Program-made: the position numbers and the translations under genes | Assembly (NCBI GenBank): GCA_044344795.1 | Contig: JBIJCF010000018.1 | Coordinates: 1 to 54,442 of the forward strand | DNA length: 54,442 bases | DNA from: GCA-2737665 sp044344795 | Lineage (GTDB): Bacteria; Bacteroidota; Bacteroidia; Palsa-965 | Direction of reading: 5' to 3' | Notes under the pieces: generated by a model | Database searches by the model: none | What the model was told of the DNA's origin: nothing | The model's input: the letters and a program-made list of their open reading frames with translations, nothing else | In this document: one piece after another, positions 25,331 through 33,661 of the stretch | Layout: each line of letters starts with the position of its first letter | How positions within the stretch are numbered: position 1 is the stretch's first letter

Positions 25331-25361
25331 CAAATGTACTGTTATCGTCGACGATAACCAA
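25331..25361 (-). promoter_or_regulatory. -33/-7 promoter with 18-bp palindromic operator
   Basis: On the minus strand: TTG (25359-25361), a 20-nt spacer, then TACATTTG (25331-25338), 37 nt before the ATG at 25293. The spacer is the perfect palindrome GTTATCGTCGACGATAAC (25341-25358) plus two bases. A dimeric protein bound there would sit between the two promoter elements and block RNA polymerase. Confidence 0.7.
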
Positions 25362-25456
25362 CTAACTATTTATTAAAATGAGGTGTTCAACAGGTAAAAA
25401 GCGGTTTCCATTCCCCGCTAAAATTCTGCACCTTTACACTTCTAAAATTATCAGCT

Positions 25457-26845
25457 ATGAATGCTCATCAACAATTTATCAATGAGAACAAGGATCGGTT
25501 CTTAAATGAACTGTTCACACTATTACGAATTCCTTCTGTTAGCGCAGATCCGAAATACAAGAATGATGTTCTGAAAACCGCAGAAACTGTAAAGGAACTA
25601 ATGATTCAGTCCGGTGCGGACAATTGCCGATTAATTGAAACAGAGGGCTATCCTGTAGTTTATGGCGAGAAAATGATAGACCCGTCGTTGCCAACAGTTT
25701 TGGTGTACGGACATTATGATGTACAACCTCCGGATCCATTGGATTTGTGGACTTCACCTCCTTTTGAACCAACAGTTCGTAAAACTGAAATTCATCCTGA
25801 TGGAGCCATTTTTGCCCGCGGTTCCTGCGATGACAAGGGACAATTTTATATGCACGTAAAAGCATTGGAGACGATGCTAAAAACCAACACACTGACGTGC
25901 AACGTGAAGTTCATGATTGAAGGTGAAGAAGAAGTTGGTTCTGCTAATCTTGGCGCATTTTTACGCAACAACAAAGAGCAATTAAAGGCAGATGTAATTT
26001 TAATTTCGGACACCTCCATTATTGCTAACGGCACGCCTTCTATCGACGTTGGTTTGCGCGGCTTAGCATACATGGAAGTGGAAGTTACCGGGCCTAACCG
26101 CGATTTACATTCCGGTGTTTATGGCGGTGCAGTTGCTAATCCGGTGAACATATTATGTAAGATGATAGCGTCTTGTCATGATGAAAATAACCACATCACG
26201 GTGGACGGATTTTACGACAACGTAGCTGAACTTTCGGCTGAAGAGCGCTCGGATTTGAACATGGCGCCATTTAACATGGATGCGTACAAAAAGGATCTCG
26301 AAATTAATGAAGTTTGGGGAGAGAAGGGTTACACTACGAACGAACGCACTGGCATTCGTCCAACCCTGGATGTAAACGGTATTTGGGGCGGATACACAGG
26401 CGAAGGCGCTAAAACAGTATTGCCATCAAAAGCATTTGCGAAAATCTCCATGCGTCTAGTGCCGAATCAAACTTCTGAAGAAATCTCTGCGAAGTTTGAG
26501 AAGCATTTTCAAAAAATTGCGCCACCTTCTGTTAAAGTAAAAGTATCGCATCATCACGGCGGAAATCCGGTGGTAGTTTCTACAACCAGCGCTGCGTTTC
26601 AGGCGGCAAGCAAAGCCATGGAAACTACATACGGCAAGAAACCTGTACCAACACGTGGTGGAGGATCAATTCCAATCGTTGCATTATTTAAATCAGAACT
26701 CGGATTGGATTCTGTCTTGTTCGGCTTTGGATTGGATACCGATGCGTTGCATTCACCGAACGAACACTACGGTATTTTTAATTACCTGAAAGGCATCGAA
26801 ACAATTCCGTTGTTTTACAAGCATTATGCGGAATTGAAGAAATAA
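25457..26845 (+). CDS. M20 family dipeptidase / metallopeptidase
   Basis: Zinc peptidase of the M20 family, probably a cytosolic dipeptidase (no signal peptide). The 462 aa product has the co-catalytic metal site: H86 and D88 in VYGHYDVQP, D125/D126 in RGSCDDKGQ, the general base in FMIEGEEEVGS (near 157), the lid-domain HSGVYGGAVANP, and a last ligand in ALHSPNEHYG near the C-terminus. The GGGSIPIV segment before the end is also family-typical. It is divergent from the T9SS type B operon, sharing a 163-bp region that contains the palindromic operator. Ends at a strong terminator. The natural peptide substrate is unknown. Confidence 0.92.
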   Translation: MNAHQQFINENKDRFLNELFTLLRIPSVSADPKYKNDVLKTAETVKELMIQSGADNCRLIETEGYPVVYGEKMIDPSLPTVLVYGHYDVQPPDPLDLWTSPPFEPTVRKTEIHPDGAIFARGSCDDKGQFYMHVKALETMLKTNTLTCNVKFMIEGEEEVGSANLGAFLRNNKEQLKADVILISDTSIIANGTPSIDVGLRGLAYMEVEVTGPNRDLHSGVYGGAVANPVNILCKMIASCHDENNHITVDGFYDNVAELSAEERSDLNMAPFNMDAYKKDLEINEVWGEKGYTTNERTGIRPTLDVNGIWGGYTGEGAKTVLPSKAFAKISMRLVPNQTSEEISAKFEKHFQKIAPPSVKVKVSHHHGGNPVVVSTTSAAFQAASKAMETTYGKKPVPTRGGGSIPIVALFKSELGLDSVLFGFGLDTDALHSPNEHYGIFNYLKGIETIPLFYKHYAELKK

Positions 26846-26868
26846 GTTAATTTTAATACCAACATAGG

Positions 26869-26910
26869 AGACTGGTGCGATTGTTGCAAGAATCTACCGG
26901 TCTTTTTTTA
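26869..26910 (+). terminator. Rho-independent terminator after the M20 gene
   Basis: 8-bp stem 26869-26876 with 26896-26903 (one G-U pair), 19-nt loop, then seven T. Confidence 0.8.
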
Positions 26911-26920
26911 TTTTATACTC

Positions 26921-27427
26921 ATGATGCGATTAGCTTTTCTATCTGCGTTGGTTTTAATCTTGTTTGGTTCGTGCAATATCAAACCTATTGTTCCGGTTTC
27001 AATTACCGAAGTAAAGTTTAATAAAATTGATCCTGTTCGCGGTTTAGCGACGTTTGATATGTTTTTGGTGATTGACAATCCGAATAATTTCTCCGTGAAA
27101 ATTCATGAGATGGACATGGATGTGAAAGTTGCCGATATCCCAATGGGCAAGGTTCACATTGATGAAAAATTGAAGATTAAGCGAAAATCAAAATTGCCGT
27201 ATAAAGTTTCTGTAAGTGGGCACATCATGAATGTAATTTTAAATATTCCGAAATTATTGCAAGCCCTATCCACCAAAAAGGCGGACGTTGCGGTTGCCGG
27301 AAAAGTTACCGCCGGAGCACTTGGCGTGAAAAGAACTTTTGAGGTAAGCATGAACCAGCCTCAGGTTAAAGCAGAGCAAAATAAACCAACGGCTCCGGCT
27401 TCTCAGTTGAATCAGTTTTCAAACTAG
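26921..27427 (+). CDS. LEA2-like lipoprotein
   Basis: A 168 aa lipoprotein. The signal sequence ends in LFGSC (cysteine at residue 18). The mature part is one LEA type 2 (WHy) domain: VSITEVKFNKIDPVRGLATFDMFLVIDNPNNFSVKIHEMDMDV is the typical start with the NPN motif, followed by alternating beta strands and a Lys-rich strand KLKIKRKSKLPYKVSVSG. No acidic surface-export signal follows the cysteine, so retention in the periplasm is more likely. In bacteria these proteins are linked to desiccation or stress tolerance only by analogy with plants; function here is unknown. A second ATG is one codon in. Confidence 0.8.
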   Translation: MMRLAFLSALVLILFGSCNIKPIVPVSITEVKFNKIDPVRGLATFDMFLVIDNPNNFSVKIHEMDMDVKVADIPMGKVHIDEKLKIKRKSKLPYKVSVSGHIMNVILNIPKLLQALSTKKADVAVAGKVTAGALGVKRTFEVSMNQPQVKAEQNKPTAPASQLNQFSN

Positions 27428-27523
27428 TTTTCTATCCGCGTAATTGCTGTGCGCGTAGGAAGTTTAAATTTTCAGTTGTTGTTACATTGGCTATGCCAAT
27501 ATATTATTGATCTGCTGAAATTT

Positions 27524-27531
27524 TATTTTTA
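27524..27531 (+). promoter_or_regulatory. -7-like box of the DUF255 gene
   Basis: TATTTTTA, 6 nt before the ATG at 27538, with a TTG at 27507-27509 (14-nt spacer). A weaker fit than the exact TAnnTTTG boxes. Confidence 0.3.
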
Positions 27532-27537
27532 TTACTG

Positions 27538-29556
27538 ATGAGCAATACACCTAACGCACTCGTTCACGAGTCAAGTCCATATTTGTTGCAACACGCGTAT
27601 AATCCCGTGCAGTGGTTGCCGTGGGGTGAAGCGGCGTTGCAAAAGGCGCGCATAGAACAAAAGTTAGTTCTGGTGAGCGTGGGCTATTCTGCATGCCACT
27701 GGTGTCACGTGATGGAGCACGAGTCGTTTGAAGATGAAACAGTGGCGCGTATCATGAACGATCATTTTGTGTGTATAAAAGTTGATCGCGAAGAACGTCC
27801 GGATATTGATCAAGTGTACATGACAGCAGTGCAACTAATGACGGGCCATGGAGGTTGGCCATTGAATTGTTTTACCTTACCCGATGGGCGCCCCTTGTAT
27901 GGTGGAACATATTTCCCGCAGCAGCGTTGGATCGATATTCTCATTAATCTGGCAGAGTTGTGGAAGAATGATCCTGAGAAGTGCATGCAATACGCTACTG
28001 ATCTAACCCAGGGCGTGAATAATGTGGAGCGATATATTAAGCAAGATGGTGATGCAAAATTGGATATCAATATCCCACTACTTTCTTGGGAACATTGGAA
28101 TACACGTATTGATCAATCCGAAGGTGGACCTAATCGTGCTCCGAAATTTCCTTTGCCGAATAACTATGCATTCTTATTGCATCTGTACAGTTTAACCAAG
28201 AATGAAGCGGCTTTGCGTCAAACGGAATTGACGTTGCAGAAGATGGCTGATGGCGGTATTTACGATCAAGTTGGGGGCGGATTTGCGCGTTATTCGACGG
28301 ATATGATGTGGAAGGTGCCGCATTTTGAAAAGATGTTGTACGACAATGCACAGTTGGTGAGTGTTTACGCCGACGCTTATCGTTTAACGAATAATGGCGA
28401 TTATGGAAGAATCTTGCGCCATACAATGAACTACATTGCGCGTGAAATGACAACCCCCGAAGGAGCATTTTATTCAGCTCAGGATGCCGACTCGGAGGGA
28501 GTGGAAGGAAAATTTTATACTTGGAAGAAAGAAGAATTAGAATCAGAGCTAGGCGATGATTTCAAATGGTTCGCCGATTTGTACAATGTCAACAGCATTG
28601 GTTATTGGGAGGATGAGGTACACATTTTATTGAAACGGGAATCGCTGAACGCGGTGGCTCCACGACATGGTTTCACAACATCTGAACTGGAAGTTAAAGT
28701 GGAGAAAGTGATGCAGCAGTTGTATGATGTGCGTTCGCGACGGGTATGGCCGGGACTGGATGATAAAATTTTAACGTCTTGGAATGCGTTGATGATTCGT
28801 GGATATGCTGATGCGTGGTTAGCTCTGGGCGATGACGAGTATAAACTGGCGGCATTGAAATGTGCGCGTTTTATAGAAGGCAATGTTCGACGTGATGACG
28901 GCGGATTGTTGCACACATGGAAAAATGGTAAAGCGACAGTAAATGGTTTTCTAGAAGATTATGCCGCAGTGATTGATGCATACATCGCGCTGCACTCCAT
29001 TACAGCAGATACCGATTGGTTGATTCGTGCACGTGACTATGCAAATTATGTGCTCATGCATTTCGGTGATGACAAATCCGACTTGCTGTTTTTTACTTCA
29101 GATCTTGATCCCGCATTGGTGGCAAGGAAGTATGAAGTTTCGGATAATGTGATCCCGGCTTCGAATTCCATCATGGCGCATAATCTGTTAACCTTGGGAT
29201 TGATATTCGGTGAAAGCAACTGGATTGAACGTGCACGACGTATGACAGCAGTATTTATTAAAGAAATGACCGGTTATGGAGAAGGTTATTCGAATTGGCT
29301 GAAACTCTTGCTGCGTTTGACTTATCCGGCATACGAGGTGGCTATTGTTGGTAACCATGTTGATAAGATAGTGGACGAGTTCCGGCAGTATTACCGTCCA
29401 AATCAAATATTTGTAGGTAGCGCAACTGCTAGTGAGGTGCCACTGTTGCAACATCGTTATCAAACCGGTGAAACGTTAATCTACTTATGTAAGGATTTTT
29501 CGTGTCAGCGCCCGGTGAAAACCGTTGCAGAAGCGGTATCGTTAATCGATCAATAA
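27538..29556 (+). CDS. DUF255 thioredoxin-domain protein (YyaL/spermatogenesis-associated-20-like)
   Basis: A 672 aa cytoplasmic protein. The N-terminal third is a thioredoxin-like DUF255 domain with the CHWC redox motif at 53-56 (YSACHWCHVMEHESF) and KVDREERPDIDQVYM, GHGGWPLN, GGTYFP. The rest is an (alpha/alpha)6 barrel related to N-acylglucosamine 2-epimerase and glycosidases (GGGFARYSTDMMWKVPHFEKMLYDNAQL, FYSAQDADSEG, DDKILTSWNALMIRGYA). The combination is widespread but its reaction has not been settled; a redox or sugar-related role is suggested only by the folds. It is followed after one base by a secreted protein gene. Confidence 0.9.
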   Translation: MSNTPNALVHESSPYLLQHAYNPVQWLPWGEAALQKARIEQKLVLVSVGYSACHWCHVMEHESFEDETVARIMNDHFVCIKVDREERPDIDQVYMTAVQLMTGHGGWPLNCFTLPDGRPLYGGTYFPQQRWIDILINLAELWKNDPEKCMQYATDLTQGVNNVERYIKQDGDAKLDINIPLLSWEHWNTRIDQSEGGPNRAPKFPLPNNYAFLLHLYSLTKNEAALRQTELTLQKMADGGIYDQVGGGFARYSTDMMWKVPHFEKMLYDNAQLVSVYADAYRLTNNGDYGRILRHTMNYIAREMTTPEGAFYSAQDADSEGVEGKFYTWKKEELESELGDDFKWFADLYNVNSIGYWEDEVHILLKRESLNAVAPRHGFTTSELEVKVEKVMQQLYDVRSRRVWPGLDDKILTSWNALMIRGYADAWLALGDDEYKLAALKCARFIEGNVRRDDGGLLHTWKNGKATVNGFLEDYAAVIDAYIALHSITADTDWLIRARDYANYVLMHFGDDKSDLLFFTSDLDPALVARKYEVSDNVIPASNSIMAHNLLTLGLIFGESNWIERARRMTAVFIKEMTGYGEGYSNWLKLLLRLTYPAYEVAIVGNHVDKIVDEFRQYYRPNQIFVGSATASEVPLLQHRYQTGETLIYLCKDFSCQRPVKTVAEAVSLIDQ

Positions 29557-29557
29557 T

Positions 29558-30616
29558 ATGAAGAATCCAATTACATATACACCGAAGTTGTTACCGATAC
29601 TTTGGTGTGTTGTGGTATTGTGTTTTTTTTATCCGGCCAACGCTCAATTATTTCGTCCGATAGAACAAGATCCGTTTGGTGTTACGGTGCAGTTTGACGC
29701 AGACAGTATCCGCAAATACAAGATATTTTCCATCACGACCAAAATTCAAAATAAGCAGGATGGTGAAGTAATCGTGGATAAAGGATTGCGCGAACATTTT
29801 CAATTTGATTCATTGGGAAGATTGCAGTGGTACTGGCGTAATCGAGTTGCGGGACAAACAAATACCGTAATAGAACATCCCGCTATGTATCGCAAAGGAA
29901 GGATGGTTGCAAAACCGCGCACTGAAATTAAACCGAGTTATATCTACGATACATTGTTTGTGTATTACTACTACGATTCACTTTCACGTCTGGCGTCTCG
30001 ACGCATGTGTGATGGTGATTATTACAGCACGTGGTACTATGAATATAATGTGGATGGTTTCATGACACGAAGAATTCATGCGAAAGAAACTAACGGAGGA
30101 ATGAGTCACCGAGCGTTTCGGATCGGCGTACAGACCATTATTTCGCTGGAAGAATTTCGTTACCTACAACTGAACGAGAATATGTACAAACAGTTCTCGT
30201 TAAACGATGAAGGCAAATCGTATAAGGAAACCATCATGAAATTTGATTCGAAAAAACGACCGGAGGAATATCGTGAGGAATATATGGCAGGAGGAATCCG
30301 GGTAGTAAATACGTGGTCTTATGATTCATTAAATCGAATTGCAGGTACAAGTTTTTATTCCAATGCGGGAATGGTTATTCAAGATAAAGGCACGTACAGT
30401 TATGATTCGCTCGGCAGAATTGCAGCCCTGCAACGTTTTAAAGAAGATGTCTTGTACTATGAATTTACCTATTTGTATGAAGGCGCTGAACCTATTGCAT
30501 ACGCGTATCTGAATCGACGTCACGTAGATCGTGGATTTGATATCGTAAAACTCACCATTGTGAAGTATGGAGAACTGCCGCTATCACGCAAGAGCAAGTC
30601 GCGTCCACGTCCTTAG
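29558..30616 (+). CDS. Secreted protein with YD-like repeats, unknown
   Basis: A 352 aa exported protein with a signal peptide to about residue 29 (PANAQ). The body has at least four short repeats of the form Y-D-S-L-(S/N/G)-R-(L/I): FDSLGRLQW, YYDSLSRLASR, YDSLNRIAG, YDSLGRIAAL, spaced through residues 85-300. These resemble the YD repeats of Rhs/wall-associated proteins and would form beta-hairpin layers rather than a toxin shell, as no Rhs core cage motif or toxin tail is present. The C-terminus is basic (SRKSKSRPRP). It is cotranscribed with the DUF255 gene and overlaps the opposing TonB receptor gene by 4 bp. Confidence 0.72.
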   Translation: MKNPITYTPKLLPILWCVVVLCFFYPANAQLFRPIEQDPFGVTVQFDADSIRKYKIFSITTKIQNKQDGEVIVDKGLREHFQFDSLGRLQWYWRNRVAGQTNTVIEHPAMYRKGRMVAKPRTEIKPSYIYDTLFVYYYYDSLSRLASRRMCDGDYYSTWYYEYNVDGFMTRRIHAKETNGGMSHRAFRIGVQTIISLEEFRYLQLNENMYKQFSLNDEGKSYKETIMKFDSKKRPEEYREEYMAGGIRVVNTWSYDSLNRIAGTSFYSNAGMVIQDKGTYSYDSLGRIAALQRFKEDVLYYEFTYLYEGAEPIAYAYLNRRHVDRGFDIVKLTIVKYGELPLSRKSKSRPRP

Positions 30617-32976
30617 AAAGTAATTCTGTACGAAGGAATTAGCAAGAAACCTGTTTGATAGTTAGTGACAATTCTGTTGTTGGTCTTGTCGTAGTCTTGC
30701 GTAAAAACATTTTTGTGATTAGTGAAATTCAAAAACTCCAAGGCCCATTGCTGCGTAATCTTCTTGGCATTTAAAATGTATCCGATTTTGAAATCCATTC
30801 TGAAATATCCGGGATGGCGATTTTCATAGGCTCGCGAGAAATCATATACGGCCTGCTGATAAATAGAAGAAGCGTCAAGATCAATCGGGATGTAACGTTT
30901 TCCTCCTGCAGCGTTTAATCGAAAATCTAATGACAAGGTGTGCTTCGGATTAAACTTAAATTCCTTTCCTGCTAAGGCGTTCACTACATAGTTGCCACTA
31001 AATGCCGAAGGACGGTTAATGCCATCGCTAGGCGTGAATCGTGCTTCATAGATCGATGTAGTTACTAAAAAATAGAATCCTTTGCTGTAGAATTTTTCCA
31101 ACGTTAATTCAAAGCCATAATTTTCACCTGTTCCGTTATTGACTATACTGTCAATGCCGGGCGCACCAAAATCAGCACCTTCATTAATGCCGGAATAAAT
31201 GGAAGGTTGAGCAAGTCCTGGAATGTCGTACAAATATTGGTAATACACTTCCGCTTTAAAACGCATGTTCTTGCTGAAGTTGAGGTCATATGCAAGAACA
31301 CCATGTGCTGCTTTGGAAAATTTCAAGTCTTTGTTGGTTAATGCATACGAGCCGTCGGGTAGCATAGTTTGATTGAAATACGTGAAGATGGTTTGTATTT
31401 GCGAATGCATTCCGCCTCCAATACTGATAGCTTGTTTTTCATCTACCTGCCAGCGAAATCCGGCGCGCGGCTCAATAGCGTAACTATTATTCAACGTAAG
31501 AAATTGCCCGTGCACACCAATGTTTAGTGTGAGTAAATCCGTGAACTTGTGTTGCCACATAGAGAACGCTCTCCATAACCAAGTTTGATCTTTAACATCG
31601 CGTATTCTGCGGAACTGGGTGACATTGTAATTGCTACTGTCTCGCATATAAATGAACATCTGGTCGAACAACACACCTGACTTTAACGTGTTTTTTGCAT
31701 TGAATTTTCGCGTCAGCATGTAATTGCCGGATACTTTGATCTGACGAAAATCAGAGCCGTAATTTCTCCACATGGTTTGATCGGAGAAGGAAACGGAATC
31801 TTGTTGGATATAATTCTGCAACCCACTCACGCCAATGTTTAAGCGACTTAAACCTTTTGTTTTTAAAGGAAAGAAATGACTGATTCCTGCAACGCCCATT
31901 CGAGTTCCATAATACGTATCATATCCTCCAATGGTGTACAGATCTAATTGCGTGGTGTCTCTTTTGCTATCGAGTAATTCAACGTAACTCAATCCTCCAA
32001 TTCCCCAAACTGCAAACTCGCCGAATTTCTCTGTCGGGAAATTCAGTTTAAACGAAGCATCCTGATATTGCGGAACGGCATCTCCAATTCCGAATTCAAG
32101 CCCCATTTTCTTAAATAACGTTAGCGTGGAATAACGATAGTTAATAAGAAACGAACTGCCTTTCTTTTTGTTAATCGGGCCTTCTGCACCTAATTCAAAT
32201 CCGTTAAATCCGAATTGTCCTAAAAATTCAAATTGTTCGTTATTCCCGTTTCGCATGCGCAGATCGAAAGCCCCCGCAGTTGCATTTCCGTATTCAGCAG
32301 GAAACGCGCCCGTCATGAAATCGGAATTCGCTAAGACATTATTATTTAAAATACTTACCGGTCCGCCGGTGCTACCGAAAGAACCGAAGTGATTCGGATT
32401 AGGAATATCTAATCCGTTTAAGCGCCACAAGACACCAAGCGGAGAATTTCCACGAATGACTATATCATTTCTTGAATCCTGAGCACCACTTACTCCTGCG
32501 TAATTGGCTGCCATTCGAGAAGGATCGCCTAAACTTCCCGCATAGCGCTGGGTTTCTTCAATGCTGAACGATCGGGCACTGACGGTGGACATCTCGTTGT
32601 TAGGTTTCGACTTGTCCGACTCCGCAGTGATAACCACTTCATCTTTCTGCATTACCGATTCTTCCATCATAATGTTGAGTACAACTTCCTTCCCGGATGT
32701 AAGAATCACGGTCGTTGCAGCTTCACGATAACCCGTGAAACGAAAAATCATTTTATATCGTCCGATTGCAACTTGTTCCAAACGATAGTTGCCGTTATCA
32801 TCTGTTGAAGTGTTGCGAATTACTTTTCCTGAATCCATCAGCAACACCACAACACCCGGCAATCCTGATTGTGTTTGGTTGTCGGTTATTTTCCCCCGCA
32901 CCGTTTGCACCGGAGATTGGGCATGAAGCGCTACGCTCAAGAAGACGACGATAGTAGTAAATAAAATGCGAAACAT
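30613..32976 (-). CDS. TonB-dependent outer-membrane receptor
   Basis: A 787 aa outer-membrane transporter that takes up a large ligand using TonB-ExbBD energy. Signal peptide to residue 19 (LHAQS), then a carboxypeptidase-like regulatory domain (about 22-105, VRGKITDNQTQSGLPGVVVLL), a plug with SARSFSIEETQRYAGSLGDPSRMAANYAGVSG and DIVIRGNSPLGVLWRLNG, and a 22-strand-type barrel ending in aromatic LLIPSYRITF. There is no SusD-like lipoprotein beside it, so it is not a typical polysaccharide SusCD pair; the plug resembles Oar-like receptors. It begins one base after the tsaB stop. Substrate unknown. Confidence 0.92.
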   Translation of the reverse strand: MFRILFTTIVVFLSVALHAQSPVQTVRGKITDNQTQSGLPGVVVLLMDSGKVIRNTSTDDNGNYRLEQVAIGRYKMIFRFTGYREAATTVILTSGKEVVLNIMMEESVMQKDEVVITAESDKSKPNNEMSTVSARSFSIEETQRYAGSLGDPSRMAANYAGVSGAQDSRNDIVIRGNSPLGVLWRLNGLDIPNPNHFGSFGSTGGPVSILNNNVLANSDFMTGAFPAEYGNATAGAFDLRMRNGNNEQFEFLGQFGFNGFELGAEGPINKKKGSSFLINYRYSTLTLFKKMGLEFGIGDAVPQYQDASFKLNFPTEKFGEFAVWGIGGLSYVELLDSKRDTTQLDLYTIGGYDTYYGTRMGVAGISHFFPLKTKGLSRLNIGVSGLQNYIQQDSVSFSDQTMWRNYGSDFRQIKVSGNYMLTRKFNAKNTLKSGVLFDQMFIYMRDSSNYNVTQFRRIRDVKDQTWLWRAFSMWQHKFTDLLTLNIGVHGQFLTLNNSYAIEPRAGFRWQVDEKQAISIGGGMHSQIQTIFTYFNQTMLPDGSYALTNKDLKFSKAAHGVLAYDLNFSKNMRFKAEVYYQYLYDIPGLAQPSIYSGINEGADFGAPGIDSIVNNGTGENYGFELTLEKFYSKGFYFLVTTSIYEARFTPSDGINRPSAFSGNYVVNALAGKEFKFNPKHTLSLDFRLNAAGGKRYIPIDLDASSIYQQAVYDFSRAYENRHPGYFRMDFKIGYILNAKKITQQWALEFLNFTNHKNVFTQDYDKTNNRIVTNYQTGFLLIPSYRITF

Positions 32977-32977
32977 A

Positions 32978-33661
32978 TTAAGAAGATCTTTTGGGGCCGG
33001 GTTGAAACGTTTTTAGATAAAACGGCTCGAAATACGCAACATCTGCAAATTCTTTATTCACAAAACGACGATACGCCGGGGCAATCAGATGCTTTGCAGA
33101 TTGAGAGATATTGTCGCAGAAGTAAGCGTGGTTATGATCTGCTAAAAGTGATTTGCACTTCGGCATTCCGTCTCCGCCAAACGCTACCTGCTTGCCATAG
33201 GTAAATTCCTGAAATTGATTTTCGGTGACAACAATAGGTCGAGCATCATGCAGCAATTGCAACTGCTTGTTGTAAACTGCCGCATACACTTCCATTCTTC
33301 TTGCGTCAATCATCGGAATAAGAAGTTCAGAGTTGTCGCTGCGCGTACTCATTCCTTGTGCCAATGCTTCTAGCGTTGGCACTGCGATGAGCGGAATGTC
33401 GAGCGTGTAACAAAATCCTTTAGCAGCAGAAACTCCAATTCGCAATCCTGTGTATGATCCGGGTCCGGAACTTACCGAAATAGCGTGCAAGTCACTATAC
33501 TTCAAAGAAGCTTGCAATAATGCTTCATCACAAAAAGGAATAAGCTTTTCTGCATGTATATTGTCCTGGTTCAATTCTACACACGTTAATAAATGTTCGT
33601 TTTCGCTGACGCACACCGAACAGTTGCTAGCACTGGTTTCTATGTGCAATAGGAACGCCAT
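32978..33661 (-). CDS. tsaB: tRNA t6A synthesis protein TsaB
   Basis: Dimerisation partner of the TsaD ligase in the complex that puts threonylcarbamoyl on A37 of tRNA. The 227 aa product has the ASKHA fold start LHIETSASNCSVCVSENEHL (5-24), IHAEKLIPFCDEAL, SVSSGPGSYTGLRIGVSAAKG and IPLIAVPTLEALAQG. Metal-binding histidines of TsaD are lacking, as expected for TsaB. Its ATG overlaps the hlyD stop by one base (TAATG), so it depends on translation of the upstream adaptor gene. The TcdA enzyme that further modifies t6A is at 14754-15500. Confidence 0.93.
   Translation of the reverse strand: MAFLLHIETSASNCSVCVSENEHLLTCVELNQDNIHAEKLIPFCDEALLQASLKYSDLHAISVSSGPGSYTGLRIGVSAAKGFCYTLDIPLIAVPTLEALAQGMSTRSDNSELLIPMIDARRMEVYAAVYNKQLQLLHDARPIVVTENQFQEFTYGKQVAFGGDGMPKCKSLLADHNHAYFCDNISQSAKHLIAPAYRRFVNKEFADVAYFEPFYLKTFQPGPKRSS

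Noticed and set aside
28130..28916. Two minus-strand frames of 104-112 codons
   Set aside because: Shadows of the DUF255 gene; composition and lack of motifs argue against coding.
29558..30616. Rhs toxin or polymorphic toxin
   Set aside because: Few short YD-like motifs, no Rhs core, no toxin domain and no immunity gene.
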